DNA from: Streptomyces sp. NBC_01591
Lineage (GTDB): Bacteria > Actinomycetota > Actinomycetes > Streptomycetales > Streptomycetaceae
DNA length: 64,000 bases
NCBI RefSeq assembly: GCF_035918155.1
Contig: NZ_CP109327.1
Coordinates: 3,534,001 to 3,598,000, forward strand
Direction of reading: 5' to 3'
The position numbers and the translations under genes were made by a program. Shown piece after piece: positions 42,991 to 54,210 of this stretch; position 1 is the stretch's first letter, and every line of letters starts with the position of its first letter. Below the pieces are notes generated by a model that saw nothing but the letters and a program-made list of their open reading frames with translations, had not been told where the DNA came from and did no database searches.

Positions 42991-45519
42991 ATGTTCCGTA
43001 CCGCCCTGCGCAATGTGCTCGCGCACAAGGCCAGGCTGCTGATGACCGTCCTCGCCGTGATGCTCGGCGTGGCCTTCGTCTCCGGCACGCTGGTCTTCAC
43101 CGACACCCTCGGCAACGCGCTCCGCAACCAGTCGGCGAAGAGCTACAACGACGTCGCCGTCGCCGTCACCACCTACGCCGACCAGCGCGACGAGAAGACG
43201 CCCGGCATCACCGCCGCCACCCTGAAGAAGATCCAGGGCCTGGACGGCGTCGACACCGCCACCGGCCGGGTCTCCGGCTTCGCCGGGGTCGCCGACCCCG
43301 ACGGCAAGCTGATCGGCAACGGCTGGTCGAACACCGGCGGGAACTACTCCCCCGGCAAGAACGGCAAGGACTCCGCGTACACCTTCGTCGAAGGTACGGG
43401 CCCGGTCGCGGCCGACCGGATCGCGCTCGACAAGGAGACCGCGAAGAGGGGCGAGTACCAGGTCGGTGACAAGGTCCGGGTCGCCACGAACGGGCCGGTG
43501 AAGGAGTACACCCTCTCCGGTGTCTTCACCACCGAGGACGGCGCGGTCAACGCGGGCGGCAGCCTGGTCCTCTTCGACACCGAGGTCGCCCAGAAGCTCT
43601 ACCTCAGGCCCGGCATGTTCAGGGACGCCAACGTGTCCGCCACGCCCGGCACCTCCGCCGAGCAACTGCTGGCCGGAGTGAAGCCGCTGCTGCCCAAGGA
43701 CGCCGAGGCCAAGACCGGCCAGGCGCTCGCGGACGAGCAGGCCAAGCAGATCGAGTCCGGTCTGAGCGGTCTCAACGGGATGCTGCTCGCCTTCGCCGGT
43801 ATCGCCCTGTTCGTCGGTGTCTTCCTGATCGCCAACACCTTCACCATGCTGGTGGCCCAGCGCACCAGGGAGCTGGCACTGATGCGCGCCGTCGGCGCCT
43901 CCCGCCGCCAGGTCAAGCGCTCGGTGCTCATCGAAGCGGCCGTCGTCGGCGTGATCGCCTCGGTCGTCGGCTTCGCCCTCGGTCTCGGCCTCGCCATCGG
44001 ACTGCGCTCCGCGATGGGCCTGTTCGGCGGGAAGATCCCGGCCGGGCCTCTGATCGTCTCGCCCACCGCGGTCCTCGCGGCGTTCGCCGTCGGTGTCCTG
44101 ATCACCGTGCTGGCCGCCTGGCTGCCCGCCCGCCGGGCCGCCAAGATCCCGCCGGTCGCGGCGATGAGCAGCGTGCACGCGACGGCCACCGTCAAATCCC
44201 TGGTGCTGCGGAACTCGATCGGCGCGGTGCTCACCCTGCTGGGCGGGGCGGCGATCGTGGCGGGCGCTTCCAAGAGCGGATCGTCCGGCCGGACGATCAT
44301 CGCGGTGGGTGCCTTCCTCACCCTGATCGGCGTCATCGTGCTGATCCCGCTGCTGTCGCGGCCGGTGATCGCACTGGTCCGCCCGCTGCTGAAGCGACTG
44401 TTCGGGGTCTCCGGCAAGCTGGCCGCGCAGAACGCGGTCCGCAACCCGCGCCGTACCGGCGCCACCGCCTCCGCGCTGGCGATCGGTCTCACCCTGGTCA
44501 CCGGTATCTCGGTCCTCGGCGTCACCCTCGGCCAGGCGGTCGACCGGATGACCACGGACAACATCAAGGCCGACTACATGGTGACGATGGCGAGCGGCGG
44601 TTCGCTCGACGAGTCGGCGCTCACCGCCCTGGAGAAGGCCGACGGCGTCTCGGCGGTCTCGCCGCAGCAGGCCATCTCGCTGGAGGTCAAGGGCGAGTAC
44701 CACTCCGCGTCCGGCGTAACCCCCGGCGATGTGCAGCAGCTCTTCGCGCTGCCGATCGTCTCCGGCTCGATCGACGCGCTGGGCAAGGGCGAGATCGCCG
44801 TCGACGAGAAGACGGCGAAGTCCAACGGCTGGAAGACCGGCGACACCCTGCGGGTGAAGTTCGACGACGAGAAGAACGGTGAACTGAAGGTCGGGGCGGT
44901 CTTCAAGGGGAACGAGATGCTTTCCCCGGTCCTGGTCCCGAAGAACGTCGCCGATGCGCACGGCGGCACGTCGAACATCCGCGAGATCTGGCTGAAGATG
45001 GACGGCGGCGCGTCCGAGGCCAACGAGCAGGCCCTGGTGAAGGCTCTGGGCGACAACCCGGCGATGAGCATCATGGACCGTCAGGACATCCGTGACATGT
45101 TCGGCGGCTCGGTCAACCTCGCGATGAACATCATGTACGGGCTGCTGGCGATGGCCCTGATCATCGCGGTGCTCGGGGTCATCAACACCCTGGCGATGTC
45201 GGTCTTCGAGCGCCAGCAGGAGATCGGCATGCTGCGGGCGATCGGCCTGGACCGGCGCAGGGTGAAGCGCATGATCCGGCTGGAGGCCGTGGTCATCTCG
45301 CTCTTCGGCGCGGTGGTCGGTGTCGCGCTCGGCATGTTCCTCGGCTGGGCGATCGGGCAGACCCTGTCGTCGGAGATCCCGGACTACGCGCTGGTCATCC
45401 CGTGGGACCGGATCGCGGTCTTCCTGGTGCTGGCAGGGGTCGTGGGTGTGCTGGCCGCGCTCTGGCCGGCCCGCAGCGCCGCGAAGCTGAACATGCTGAC
45501 GGCGATCAAGACCGAGTAG
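42991..45519 (+). CDS. ABC transporter permease with two FtsX domains
   Basis: The 842-residue permease has an N-terminal helix (LLMTVLAVMLGVAFVSGTLV), a large outside domain (about 40-250), and three helices around 260-390 with the first FtsX domain. A second outside domain spans about 500-700, and the last three helices (MNIMYGLLAMALIIAVLGVI, VISLFGAVVGVALGMFLGWA) form a second FtsX domain. It forms a complex with the ATPase at 42165. Cargo is unknown; no TolC or HlyD-like partner is expected in this Gram-positive. Confidence 0.93.
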   Translation: MFRTALRNVLAHKARLLMTVLAVMLGVAFVSGTLVFTDTLGNALRNQSAKSYNDVAVAVTTYADQRDEKTPGITAATLKKIQGLDGVDTATGRVSGFAGVADPDGKLIGNGWSNTGGNYSPGKNGKDSAYTFVEGTGPVAADRIALDKETAKRGEYQVGDKVRVATNGPVKEYTLSGVFTTEDGAVNAGGSLVLFDTEVAQKLYLRPGMFRDANVSATPGTSAEQLLAGVKPLLPKDAEAKTGQALADEQAKQIESGLSGLNGMLLAFAGIALFVGVFLIANTFTMLVAQRTRELALMRAVGASRRQVKRSVLIEAAVVGVIASVVGFALGLGLAIGLRSAMGLFGGKIPAGPLIVSPTAVLAAFAVGVLITVLAAWLPARRAAKIPPVAAMSSVHATATVKSLVLRNSIGAVLTLLGGAAIVAGASKSGSSGRTIIAVGAFLTLIGVIVLIPLLSRPVIALVRPLLKRLFGVSGKLAAQNAVRNPRRTGATASALAIGLTLVTGISVLGVTLGQAVDRMTTDNIKADYMVTMASGGSLDESALTALEKADGVSAVSPQQAISLEVKGEYHSASGVTPGDVQQLFALPIVSGSIDALGKGEIAVDEKTAKSNGWKTGDTLRVKFDDEKNGELKVGAVFKGNEMLSPVLVPKNVADAHGGTSNIREIWLKMDGGASEANEQALVKALGDNPAMSIMDRQDIRDMFGGSVNLAMNIMYGLLAMALIIAVLGVINTLAMSVFERQQEIGMLRAIGLDRRRVKRMIRLEAVVISLFGAVVGVALGMFLGWAIGQTLSSEIPDYALVIPWDRIAVFLVLAGVVGVLAALWPARSAAKLNMLTAIKTE

Positions 45520-45554
45520 GAGCGGGCGGGGCCCGGGGTCCCGCCCGATACGCC

Positions 45555-45600
45555 CGAGGGCCGGTACGCGCAGCGAAGGAGCTGCGTGTACCGGCCCTCG
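45555..45600. terminator. Bidirectional terminator between ABC transporter and methyltransferase
   Basis: Outer arms (13 bp, 45555-45567 with 45588-45600) and inner arms (7 bp) give a 20-bp stem with one G-T pair and a 6-base loop (gaagga), between convergent genes. Confidence 0.85.
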
Positions 45601-45614
45601 GCCCGTTTCCGGTG

Positions 45615-46919
45615 TCAGCCGGTCGCGGACGCCTTCCAGTCGCGGGCCCGCAGCGGCGTGCGGGAGGCCCCGCCCTCCTCGGGACGCACCACAAGGATCT
45701 GGTTGACGCCGATCTTGTTGTGCTCGAAGGAGAGGGCGGAGGCGGCCATGTAGAGGCGCCAGACCCTGGCCCGTCCGGGCGAGGTCATCCGGACCGCACG
45801 GTCCCAGTGCTCCTCCAGGTTGGCGACCCAGCGGCGCAGGGTCAGCGCGTAGTGCTCCCGGAGCGACTCGACGTCGCGGGCCTCGAAGCCGGCCTCTTCG
45901 AGGGTGGCCACGGTCCGGCCCACCGGGGCCAGTTCACCGTCCGGGAAGACATAGGCGTCGATGAAGTCGTCCACGTGGTACGCGGACTCGTCCTTCTCGG
46001 GGCGGCGGGCGATCTGGTGGTTGAGCAGCCGGCCGCCGGGCTTGAGGAGTGCGTGGAGGTCGTCGGCGTACTCGCGGAAGCGGACCGAGCCGACGTGTTC
46101 CGCCATTCCGATGGACGAGATGGCGTCGTACGGGCCGTCCCTGACGTCCCGGTAGTCCTGGACCCGGATCTCGATCCGGTCGGTCAGTCCCGCCTCCGCG
46201 ACGCGCTTCCTGGCGAAGGCGGCCTGTTCGACGGAGAGGGTCACGCCGGTGACCCTGGCGCCGTACTCGCGGGCGGCGTGGATGGCCATGGAGCCCCAGC
46301 CGCAGCCGACGTCGAGGAGGCGGTCGCCCTCCTTCAGCGCGAGCTTGCGGCAGACCAGGTCGAGCTTGTCGCGCTGGGCGTCCTCCAGGCTTCCGCCGTC
46401 CTCCCAGTAGGCGCAGGAGTAGACCATGGACGGGCCGAGGACCAGTTCGTAGAAGTCATTGCCCACGTCGTAGTGGTGGCTGATGGCCTCCTTGTCGCGA
46501 CGCTTGGTGTGGAGGGGGCCGGTGCGGCGGCGCACCTCCTCGGGCGGCGGGGGCGGCGGGGGCCAGGGGCCGGCCAGTTGCAGCAGCCCCTTGGCGAAGG
46601 CCCGTACCTTGGGGTCGCGGACCGGGTGGACGCCGTCCTTGGCGTCGGCTCCGCGTTCCCAGATCAGCGAGGCCATCAGGTCCAGGGCCTCGTAGAGATC
46701 GCCTTCGATGTCGAGTTCGCCCGCCACCCAGGCGCGGGCCAGGCCCAGTTCGCCCGGCTTCCAGAGCAGCCGGCGCAGCGCGCGGCGGTTCCGGATCACA
46801 AGTACGGGGGCACCGGGCGGTCCGGATTCGCTGCCGTCCCAGGCCCGGATACGGACCGGCAGCTTTTCTCCCAGCAACTCCTCGGCGAGAGCGGTCAGCC
46901 GCAACGCGGCGTCTGCCAT
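45615..46919 (-). CDS. Cyclopropane-fatty-acyl-phospholipid synthase-like methyltransferase
   Basis: The 434-residue SAM-dependent enzyme has an N-terminal lipid-binding-type domain (about 1-130) followed by a class I methyltransferase fold. The SAM motif DVGCGWGSMAIHA is near residue 215; ISHHYDVGNDFYELVLGPSM, SSIGMAEHVG and SYCAYWEDG-like sequence mark the mycolic acid / CFA synthase family, which adds methylene across double bonds of membrane lipids. A Pro-rich patch (WPPPPPPPEE) lies between domains. The ATG at 46919 has a ggaggt site; the frame is open further upstream. Confidence 0.9.
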   Translation of the reverse strand: MADAALRLTALAEELLGEKLPVRIRAWDGSESGPPGAPVLVIRNRRALRRLLWKPGELGLARAWVAGELDIEGDLYEALDLMASLIWERGADAKDGVHPVRDPKVRAFAKGLLQLAGPWPPPPPPPEEVRRRTGPLHTKRRDKEAISHHYDVGNDFYELVLGPSMVYSCAYWEDGGSLEDAQRDKLDLVCRKLALKEGDRLLDVGCGWGSMAIHAAREYGARVTGVTLSVEQAAFARKRVAEAGLTDRIEIRVQDYRDVRDGPYDAISSIGMAEHVGSVRFREYADDLHALLKPGGRLLNHQIARRPEKDESAYHVDDFIDAYVFPDGELAPVGRTVATLEEAGFEARDVESLREHYALTLRRWVANLEEHWDRAVRMTSPGRARVWRLYMAASALSFEHNKIGVNQILVVRPEEGGASRTPLRARDWKASATG

Positions 46920-47241
46920 GGCGCACACCTCCGTGATGATGTTCCCAATGTGCCCAAACATGGTCGAACATGCCTGTAACCACGCCGGGCACCCGTGCGC
47001 CGCGACGAGGTACGTACCCGTCAACAGTCTGCGGAGCGCGCGCCATCCCGCTACAGCGCAATGGAAGGGCAAAATAGCTGTACGCCACATGCATCCGCCG
47101 CTGCAGCGCCCCGTGGCGCCCTGTACCGGACCTCGTCACGCGGGGCCGGATACGCCGAAGGGGCCGCCCGCACCACGGATGGCGGACGGCCCCTTCGGGC
47201 GTTGTGCACGTACTGCGCGGGCGAGTGGGCCCGCGGTCGGA
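46920..47241. other. Gap between methyltransferase and ndh
   Basis: 322 bases with no gene. It holds the methyltransferase promoter and the ndh terminator at 47156-47197. Confidence 0.6.
47156..47197 (-). terminator. Terminator of ndh
   Basis: The arms cgaaggggccg (47156-47166) and its complement (47187-47197) lie 45 bases past the ndh stop. Confidence 0.7.
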
Positions 47242-48627
47242 CTAGGAGGCCTTGGCCTTCTCGCCCTCGGCCTTGGCGGCGGCCGGGGCCGGGGCCGGCT
47301 TGGCGGCCTCGTAGAACTCCTCGCGCGGCGTCTCCATGGCGCCGAGCGAGACGACCTCGCGCTTGAGGAACATCGCGAGGGTCCAGTCGGCGAAGATCCG
47401 GATCTTGCGGTTCCAGGTCGGCATCGCCATGCCGTGGTAGCCACGGTGCATGTACCAGGCGAGGCGTCCCTTGAGCTTGATCTTCATCTTGCCCATGACG
47501 ATCATCGCGACGCCCTTGTGCAGCCCCAGACCGGCGACGGCACCCTTGTTGGCGTGGCTGTAGTCCTTCTGCGGGAAGCCGCGCATCCCGGAGATGACGT
47601 TGTCGCCGAGGACCTTGGCCTGCCGCAGCGCGTGCTGGGCGTTGGGCGGGCACCATGCGTTCGGGTTGCCGGCCTTGCGGCCGACCATGTCCGGAACCTG
47701 GGCGTTGTCGCCCGCGGCCCAGATGTAGTCGGTGCCCTGCACCTGGAGCTTCTCGGAGGTGTCCACGTGACCGCGCGGACCGAGCGGCAGGCCGAAGCGG
47801 GCCAGCGCCGGGTTCGGCTTCACGCCGGCCGTCCACACGATGGTGTTGGAGTCGACCTCGAGGCCGTTCTTCAGGACGACATGACCGTCGACGCAGGAGT
47901 CCATGGAGGTCGAGAGGAAGACCTCGACACCACGGGACTCCAGGTGCTCCCGACCCCAGGTGCCCAGCTTCGGGCCGACCTCGGGAAGGATCTTGTCGGC
48001 GGCGTCGACGAGGATGAAGCGCATGTCCTCGCGCTTCACGTTCGTGTAGTACTTCGCCGCGTCGCGGGCCATGTCCTCGACCTCGCCGATGGTCTCCGCA
48101 CCGGCGAAGCCGCCGCCCACGAAGACGAACGTCAACGCCCTGCGGCGGACGTCCTCGTCGGTCGTCGAGTCGGCCTTGTCCAGCTGCTCGAGAACGTGGT
48201 TGCGCAGCCCGATGGCCTCCTCGATCCCCTTCATGCCAATGCCCTGCTCGGCAAGGCCGGGAATCGGGAAGGTGCGGGAGACCGCGCCCATCGCGATGAC
48301 CAGGTAGTCGAAGGGCAGCTCGTAGGCCTCGCCGACGAGCGGCGCGACCGTGGCGACCTTGCGGTCCTGATCGATAGTCGTGACGCGGCCGGTGAGTACC
48401 TCGGCCTTCGGCAGTACACGTCGCAGCGGGACGACGACATGCCGAGGCGAGATGCTGCCGGCAGCAGCTTCGGGGAGGAAGGGCTGGTACGTCATGTACG
48501 AGCGCGGGTCGACGACCGTGACGGTCGCCTCGCCGTAGCGCATCTTCTTGAGAATGCGTCGAGCTGCGTACAGGCCTACGTACCCACCGCCTACTACGAG
48601 GATCCTGGGACGCTCCGTGGTGCTCAT
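47242..48627 (-). CDS. ndh: Type II NADH dehydrogenase
   Basis: The 461-residue FAD enzyme passes electrons from NADH to menaquinone without proton pumping. The FAD motif VVGGGYVGLYAARR is at residues about 11-24, the NADH motif FVFVGGGFAGAETIGEVED near 170, and the FAD end motif IWAAGDNAQVP. The C-terminal 70 residues include an amphipathic segment (WTLAMFLKREVVSLGAM) likely to bind the membrane, then an Ala/Lys-rich tail. A Rex-operator-like site overlaps the promoter zone 35 bases upstream of the start and a second lies further up, so NADH/NAD+ control by Rex is likely. Confidence 0.93.
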   Translation of the reverse strand: MSTTERPRILVVGGGYVGLYAARRILKKMRYGEATVTVVDPRSYMTYQPFLPEAAAGSISPRHVVVPLRRVLPKAEVLTGRVTTIDQDRKVATVAPLVGEAYELPFDYLVIAMGAVSRTFPIPGLAEQGIGMKGIEEAIGLRNHVLEQLDKADSTTDEDVRRRALTFVFVGGGFAGAETIGEVEDMARDAAKYYTNVKREDMRFILVDAADKILPEVGPKLGTWGREHLESRGVEVFLSTSMDSCVDGHVVLKNGLEVDSNTIVWTAGVKPNPALARFGLPLGPRGHVDTSEKLQVQGTDYIWAAGDNAQVPDMVGRKAGNPNAWCPPNAQHALRQAKVLGDNVISGMRGFPQKDYSHANKGAVAGLGLHKGVAMIVMGKMKIKLKGRLAWYMHRGYHGMAMPTWNRKIRIFADWTLAMFLKREVVSLGAMETPREEFYEAAKPAPAPAAAKAEGEKAKAS

Positions 48628-48661
48628 GGCATCGAGTATCCACCCCCCTCGGGGGGCATGC

Positions 48662-48679
48662 TCGTGAGCCCCTTCACAA
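48662..48679. promoter_or_regulatory. Rex-operator-like site next to ndh
   Basis: The site tcgtgag-cccc-ttcacaa matches the Streptomyces Rex pattern TTGTGAA-n4-TTCACAA at 12 of 14 positions, with one half perfect. It is 35-52 bases upstream of the ndh start, where repressor binding would block transcription. Confidence 0.65.
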
Positions 48680-48934
48680 GCTATGGGCAACCTTCTGCTA
48701 CACTTCGCCGCCCACGTGACCGAGGTCATGGCGCCGCAGGGGAACCACGGTGCGACCGCGAACGTTGTTCACCGCTTGTGAGCTGGCCCTTGGCCCTCCG
48801 GACGAAGTGAACCACCGCTCCGATTCACATACCGGCAACACGTCCGGAACACTCCCGCACGATCGCACAACGGCCCCGCGAGCGGCTCCGGATGCCCATA
48901 CGGAGCAGAACTGCCCTCCACAGGGCCGAATTCC

Positions 48935-48952
48935 TTGTGAAGAAGTTCACGA
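48935..48952. promoter_or_regulatory. Second Rex-operator-like site
   Basis: The site ttgtgaa-gaag-ttcacga matches TTGTGAA-n4-TTCACAA at 13 of 14 positions. It is about 310 bases upstream of ndh and 90 bases past the ppx stop. Confidence 0.65.
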
Positions 48953-49041
48953 ACTTCGTCGCGACGTGTCCCGCGAACCACCGTCCGGGTGGCTCACGAG
49001 GGCTCAAAGGTGCAGGCCAAGGTACGCGTGAGCGCCGGGTT

Positions 49042-49983
49042 CTAGGCGATCGACCAGCCGATTCCGTCGAGGATGTCGTGCTCGCTGACCACGACCTCCC
49101 GGGCCCCGGTCCGCTCCATCACGGCGAGCAGGATCAGCGCCCCGGACGTGATCACATCGACCCGTCCCGGATGCATCGCGCCGATCGCGGCCCGCTCGGC
49201 GTGGGTGGAGCCGAGGAGCCGTCCGGTGATCTCCCGGACCTGCTCCAGGGAGATCCGGGAGTGGTGGATGGCCTCGGAGTCGTACGCGTCGAGCCCCAGA
49301 GCGATCGCCGCGATCGTGGTGACCGTCCCGGCGAGGCCGACGAGGGTGGCGGCCCCGGTGAGCGGGACGCTCTTCTCGGCGAGGTCGAGTGCGGCGTCGA
49401 TATCGGCCCGGATCGCGCCGATCTGAGCGTCGGTCGGCGGGTCGCTCACGACACCGTCGCGTACCAGGTGCCGCTCGGTCATCCGTACGCAGCCGATGTC
49501 GACGGAGCGCGCGGCCCGCACATGGTCGTCGCCGACGACGAACTCGGTGGAGCCGCCGCCGATGTCCACGACGAGATACGGCTTCGCCAGGTGATCGCGG
49601 CCCGCGAGCTCCTTGGTGGCGCCGGTGAAGGAGAACTCCGCCTCCTGGTCGCCGCTGATCACCTCGGGCTCGACGCCCAGGATCTCCAGCACCCCGCGGA
49701 CGAACTCGTCCCGGTTCTCCGCGTCGCGGGAGGCGGAGGTGGCGACGAAGCGGATCCGCTGCGCCCCGTGCTCCTTGATCACCGCCGCGTACTGCCGGCA
49801 GGCGGCGAACGTCCGCTCCAGGGCCTCGGGGGCGAGCCGGCCGGTACGGTCGACGCCCTGGCCGAGGCGGACGATCTCCATCCGCCGGTCGAGCTCGACG
49901 AGCTCACCGGTGGACGGGTCCGCATCGGCGACGAGCAGGCGGATGGAGTTGGTACCGCAGTCGATGGCGGCCACGCGACTCAT
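49042..49983 (-). CDS. ppx: Exopolyphosphatase (Ppx/GppA family)
   Basis: The 313-residue enzyme of the actin-like ATPase fold removes phosphate from polyphosphate or from pppGpp. The phosphate loops AAIDCGTNSIRLLVAD (about 5-20) and VVDIGGGSTEFVVGDD, and the Glu-containing VGLAGTVTTIAAI, are present. It is the short actinobacterial form, lacking the C-terminal HD domain of E. coli GppA. The ATG at 49983 has a ggag site. It follows DUF501, divIC and eno on the same strand, but a repeat array separates it from DUF501. Confidence 0.92.
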   Translation of the reverse strand: MSRVAAIDCGTNSIRLLVADADPSTGELVELDRRMEIVRLGQGVDRTGRLAPEALERTFAACRQYAAVIKEHGAQRIRFVATSASRDAENRDEFVRGVLEILGVEPEVISGDQEAEFSFTGATKELAGRDHLAKPYLVVDIGGGSTEFVVGDDHVRAARSVDIGCVRMTERHLVRDGVVSDPPTDAQIGAIRADIDAALDLAEKSVPLTGAATLVGLAGTVTTIAAIALGLDAYDSEAIHHSRISLEQVREITGRLLGSTHAERAAIGAMHPGRVDVITSGALILLAVMERTGAREVVVSEHDILDGIGWSIA

Positions 49984-50001
49984 GAAGCACTCCCAGCTAA
50001 A

Positions 50002-50159
50002 GCCCCTCCGACGAACGAGGAGCAATCCAGGCCCCTCCGGCGGACGAGGAGCAAACCAAGCTCCTCCGGCGGACGAGGAGCAATTCCAGCCCCTCCGGCG
50101 ATTGAGGAGCGGGGTCGGGGGCAGAGCCCCAAACCAAGCCCCTCCGGCGATTGAGGAGC
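50002..50159. repeat. Five-copy interspersed hairpin repeat
   Basis: A 22-bp unit of the form gcccctccggcg(a/g)(t/a)(t/c)gaggagc, itself partly palindromic, starts at 50002, 50031, 50060, 50089 and 50138. The first four are spaced exactly 29 bp; the fifth is 49 bp on because copy 4 has an added G-rich hairpin tail, which copy 5 also carries. This unit is familiar as a dispersed intergenic repeat in Streptomyces. It is not a CRISPR array, since spacers are only 7 bp and nearly identical. Confidence 0.9.
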
Positions 50160-50196
50160 GGGGGTCCGGGGGCAGAGCCCCCGGGAGGGCGACCGG

Positions 50197-50730
50197 TCAG
50201 CCCTCGTCCGGCGCGCCGCACGGCGAAACGCACGGCCCCTTGCGCCACCACTCCGGCAGCATCGCAATCGCCTCGTCGCCCAGCGGATTCACCCCTGGCC
50301 CCGCGGCCAGCGAGTGCCCCACCAGGACGTGCAGGCACTTCACCCGGTCCGGCATGCCCCCCGCGCTCGGGAAGCCCTCCAGCACCTCGATGGCATCGCG
50401 CCGCGCGATGTAGTCCTCGTGAGCGGCCCGGTACGCGGCGGCCAGCTCGGGGTCCGTACCGAGGCGCTCGGTCATCTCCTTCATGACCCCGTTCGCCTCC
50501 AGCGTGCCGATCGCGGACGCGGCACGCGGGCACGTCAGGTAGTACGTCGTCGGGAACGGCGTACCGTCCTCCAGCCGGGGCTGCGTCTCGACCACGTCCG
50601 GGTTGCCGCACGGGCAGCGGTGCGCGATCGCGCGCAGACCGCGCGGCGGGCGGCCCAGCTGCTGCTGGAACGCGGCGATGTCCGCCTCGGTGGGCGCGGT
50701 GGACTCGGTCTGGGGAGGGGGCGTTTCCAT
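50197..50730 (-). CDS. DUF501-family protein
   Basis: The 177-residue cytoplasmic protein has the DUF501 signature: AFQQQLGRPPRGLRAIAHRC near residue 20, then CGNPDVVETQPRLEDGTPFP, TTYYLTCPRAASAIGTLE, and PDRVKCLHVLVGHSLAAG with GVNPLGDEA. Conserved Cys and His suggest a metal site. The function is unknown, but the gene is almost always next to divIC, eno and ppx in actinobacteria, as here. Confidence 0.93.
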   Translation of the reverse strand: METPPPQTESTAPTEADIAAFQQQLGRPPRGLRAIAHRCPCGNPDVVETQPRLEDGTPFPTTYYLTCPRAASAIGTLEANGVMKEMTERLGTDPELAAAYRAAHEDYIARRDAIEVLEGFPSAGGMPDRVKCLHVLVGHSLAAGPGVNPLGDEAIAMLPEWWRKGPCVSPCGAPDEG

Positions 50731-50789
50731 GCCTGCCTAGGTTCTGATCGGGCTGCTCGAACTGCGGTTCTGCAGATGGATGAAGAGAG

Positions 50790-51260
50790 TCAGTCGCGGT
50801 CGGCGCTGTCGACGCCGTCCCAGAGGTTGGAGTGCCACGGCCGGCCGGACTCGTCCGTCCTGCCCTCGCGCTCCTTGACCGCGTCGGGGTCGATCACCGT
50901 GTAACCGGTCTCCCCGGGAAGAAGGTAGTGCAGGTGTGTACGGGCCAGCTGCCTGATGTACGCGTCGTCCTGGAGGCGCGCCTTCTCGTCGCGCAGCTCC
51001 TCGGTACGGGCCTTGGCCTCCTGCGCCAGCCGCTCCTGGTCGGCGATCTCGTCCTGCTGCGAGACGTACTGCCGCATCGGGTACGCGAGCGCGACCACCA
51101 GGGAGCAGACGACGAGCGCCAGGAAGGCCGCCCGGCCGGTGAGCCGTGAGCGGCGGGCCTGACGGCGGTTCTGGGACCGGTAGACACGGGCGGCGGTCTG
51201 CTCGCCGAGCAGCCGCAGCCGGGTCGCGGTGGAGAACCGGTCCCGGTCCTTCGCGGCCAT
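50790..51260 (-). CDS. divIC: Septum formation initiator, DivIC/FtsB family
   Basis: The 156-residue protein has a basic cytoplasmic N terminus (about 1-43), one membrane helix (AAFLALVVCSLVVALAYPM) and an extracellular coiled coil (QQDEIADQERLAQEAKARTE). The DivIC motif region ends ARTHLHYLLPGETGYTVID. It belongs to the divisome core with FtsL and FtsQ. The order eno - divIC - DUF501 - ppx is the usual actinobacterial one. Confidence 0.93.
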   Translation of the reverse strand: MAAKDRDRFSTATRLRLLGEQTAARVYRSQNRRQARRSRLTGRAAFLALVVCSLVVALAYPMRQYVSQQDEIADQERLAQEAKARTEELRDEKARLQDDAYIRQLARTHLHYLLPGETGYTVIDPDAVKEREGRTDESGRPWHSNLWDGVDSADRD

Positions 51261-51282
51261 GTCTCCGCCTCCCCACTACACA

Positions 51283-51327
51283 CGTCCGTCCCCGCACACG
51301 GTACGGGACCGAGTGCGGGGACGGACG
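51283..51327 (-). terminator. Hairpin after eno
   Basis: Perfect 15-bp arms at 51283-51297 and 51313-51327, in the 125-base gap between eno and divIC. Confidence 0.75.
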
Positions 51328-51385
51328 GACGCCATGACCTACGGCCCCTGACGGGCCGAAAGGGGTCAGCCCTTGCTGTGCCTAC

Positions 51386-54188
<2,803 letters not shown>

Positions 54189-54210
54189 TTAGTCGATTAT
54201 CAGACCACCC

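Larger units (their letters stand above)
48628..49041. other. 414-bp regulatory gap between ppx and ndh
   Basis: No gene is supported. It contains two Rex-operator-like sites (48662-48679 and 48935-48952). Minus-strand tagctt (near 48676-48681) and tagcag (near 48694-48699) could be -10 boxes for ndh, the first touching the proximal site. Confidence 0.6.

Noticed and set aside
42826..44961. Long open frame antisense to the ABC permease
   Set aside because: Asp/Arg/Gly-rich shadow; the sense frame has FtsX domains and membrane helices.
48750..49031. Short open frames in the ppx-ndh gap
   Set aside because: No ribosome site, no signature and no shared codon pattern; the gap is better explained by regulatory sites.
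50002..50159. Possible CRISPR array because of the 29-bp period
   Set aside because: The intervening sequences are only 7 bp and nearly identical, the repeats vary, and there are no cas genes.
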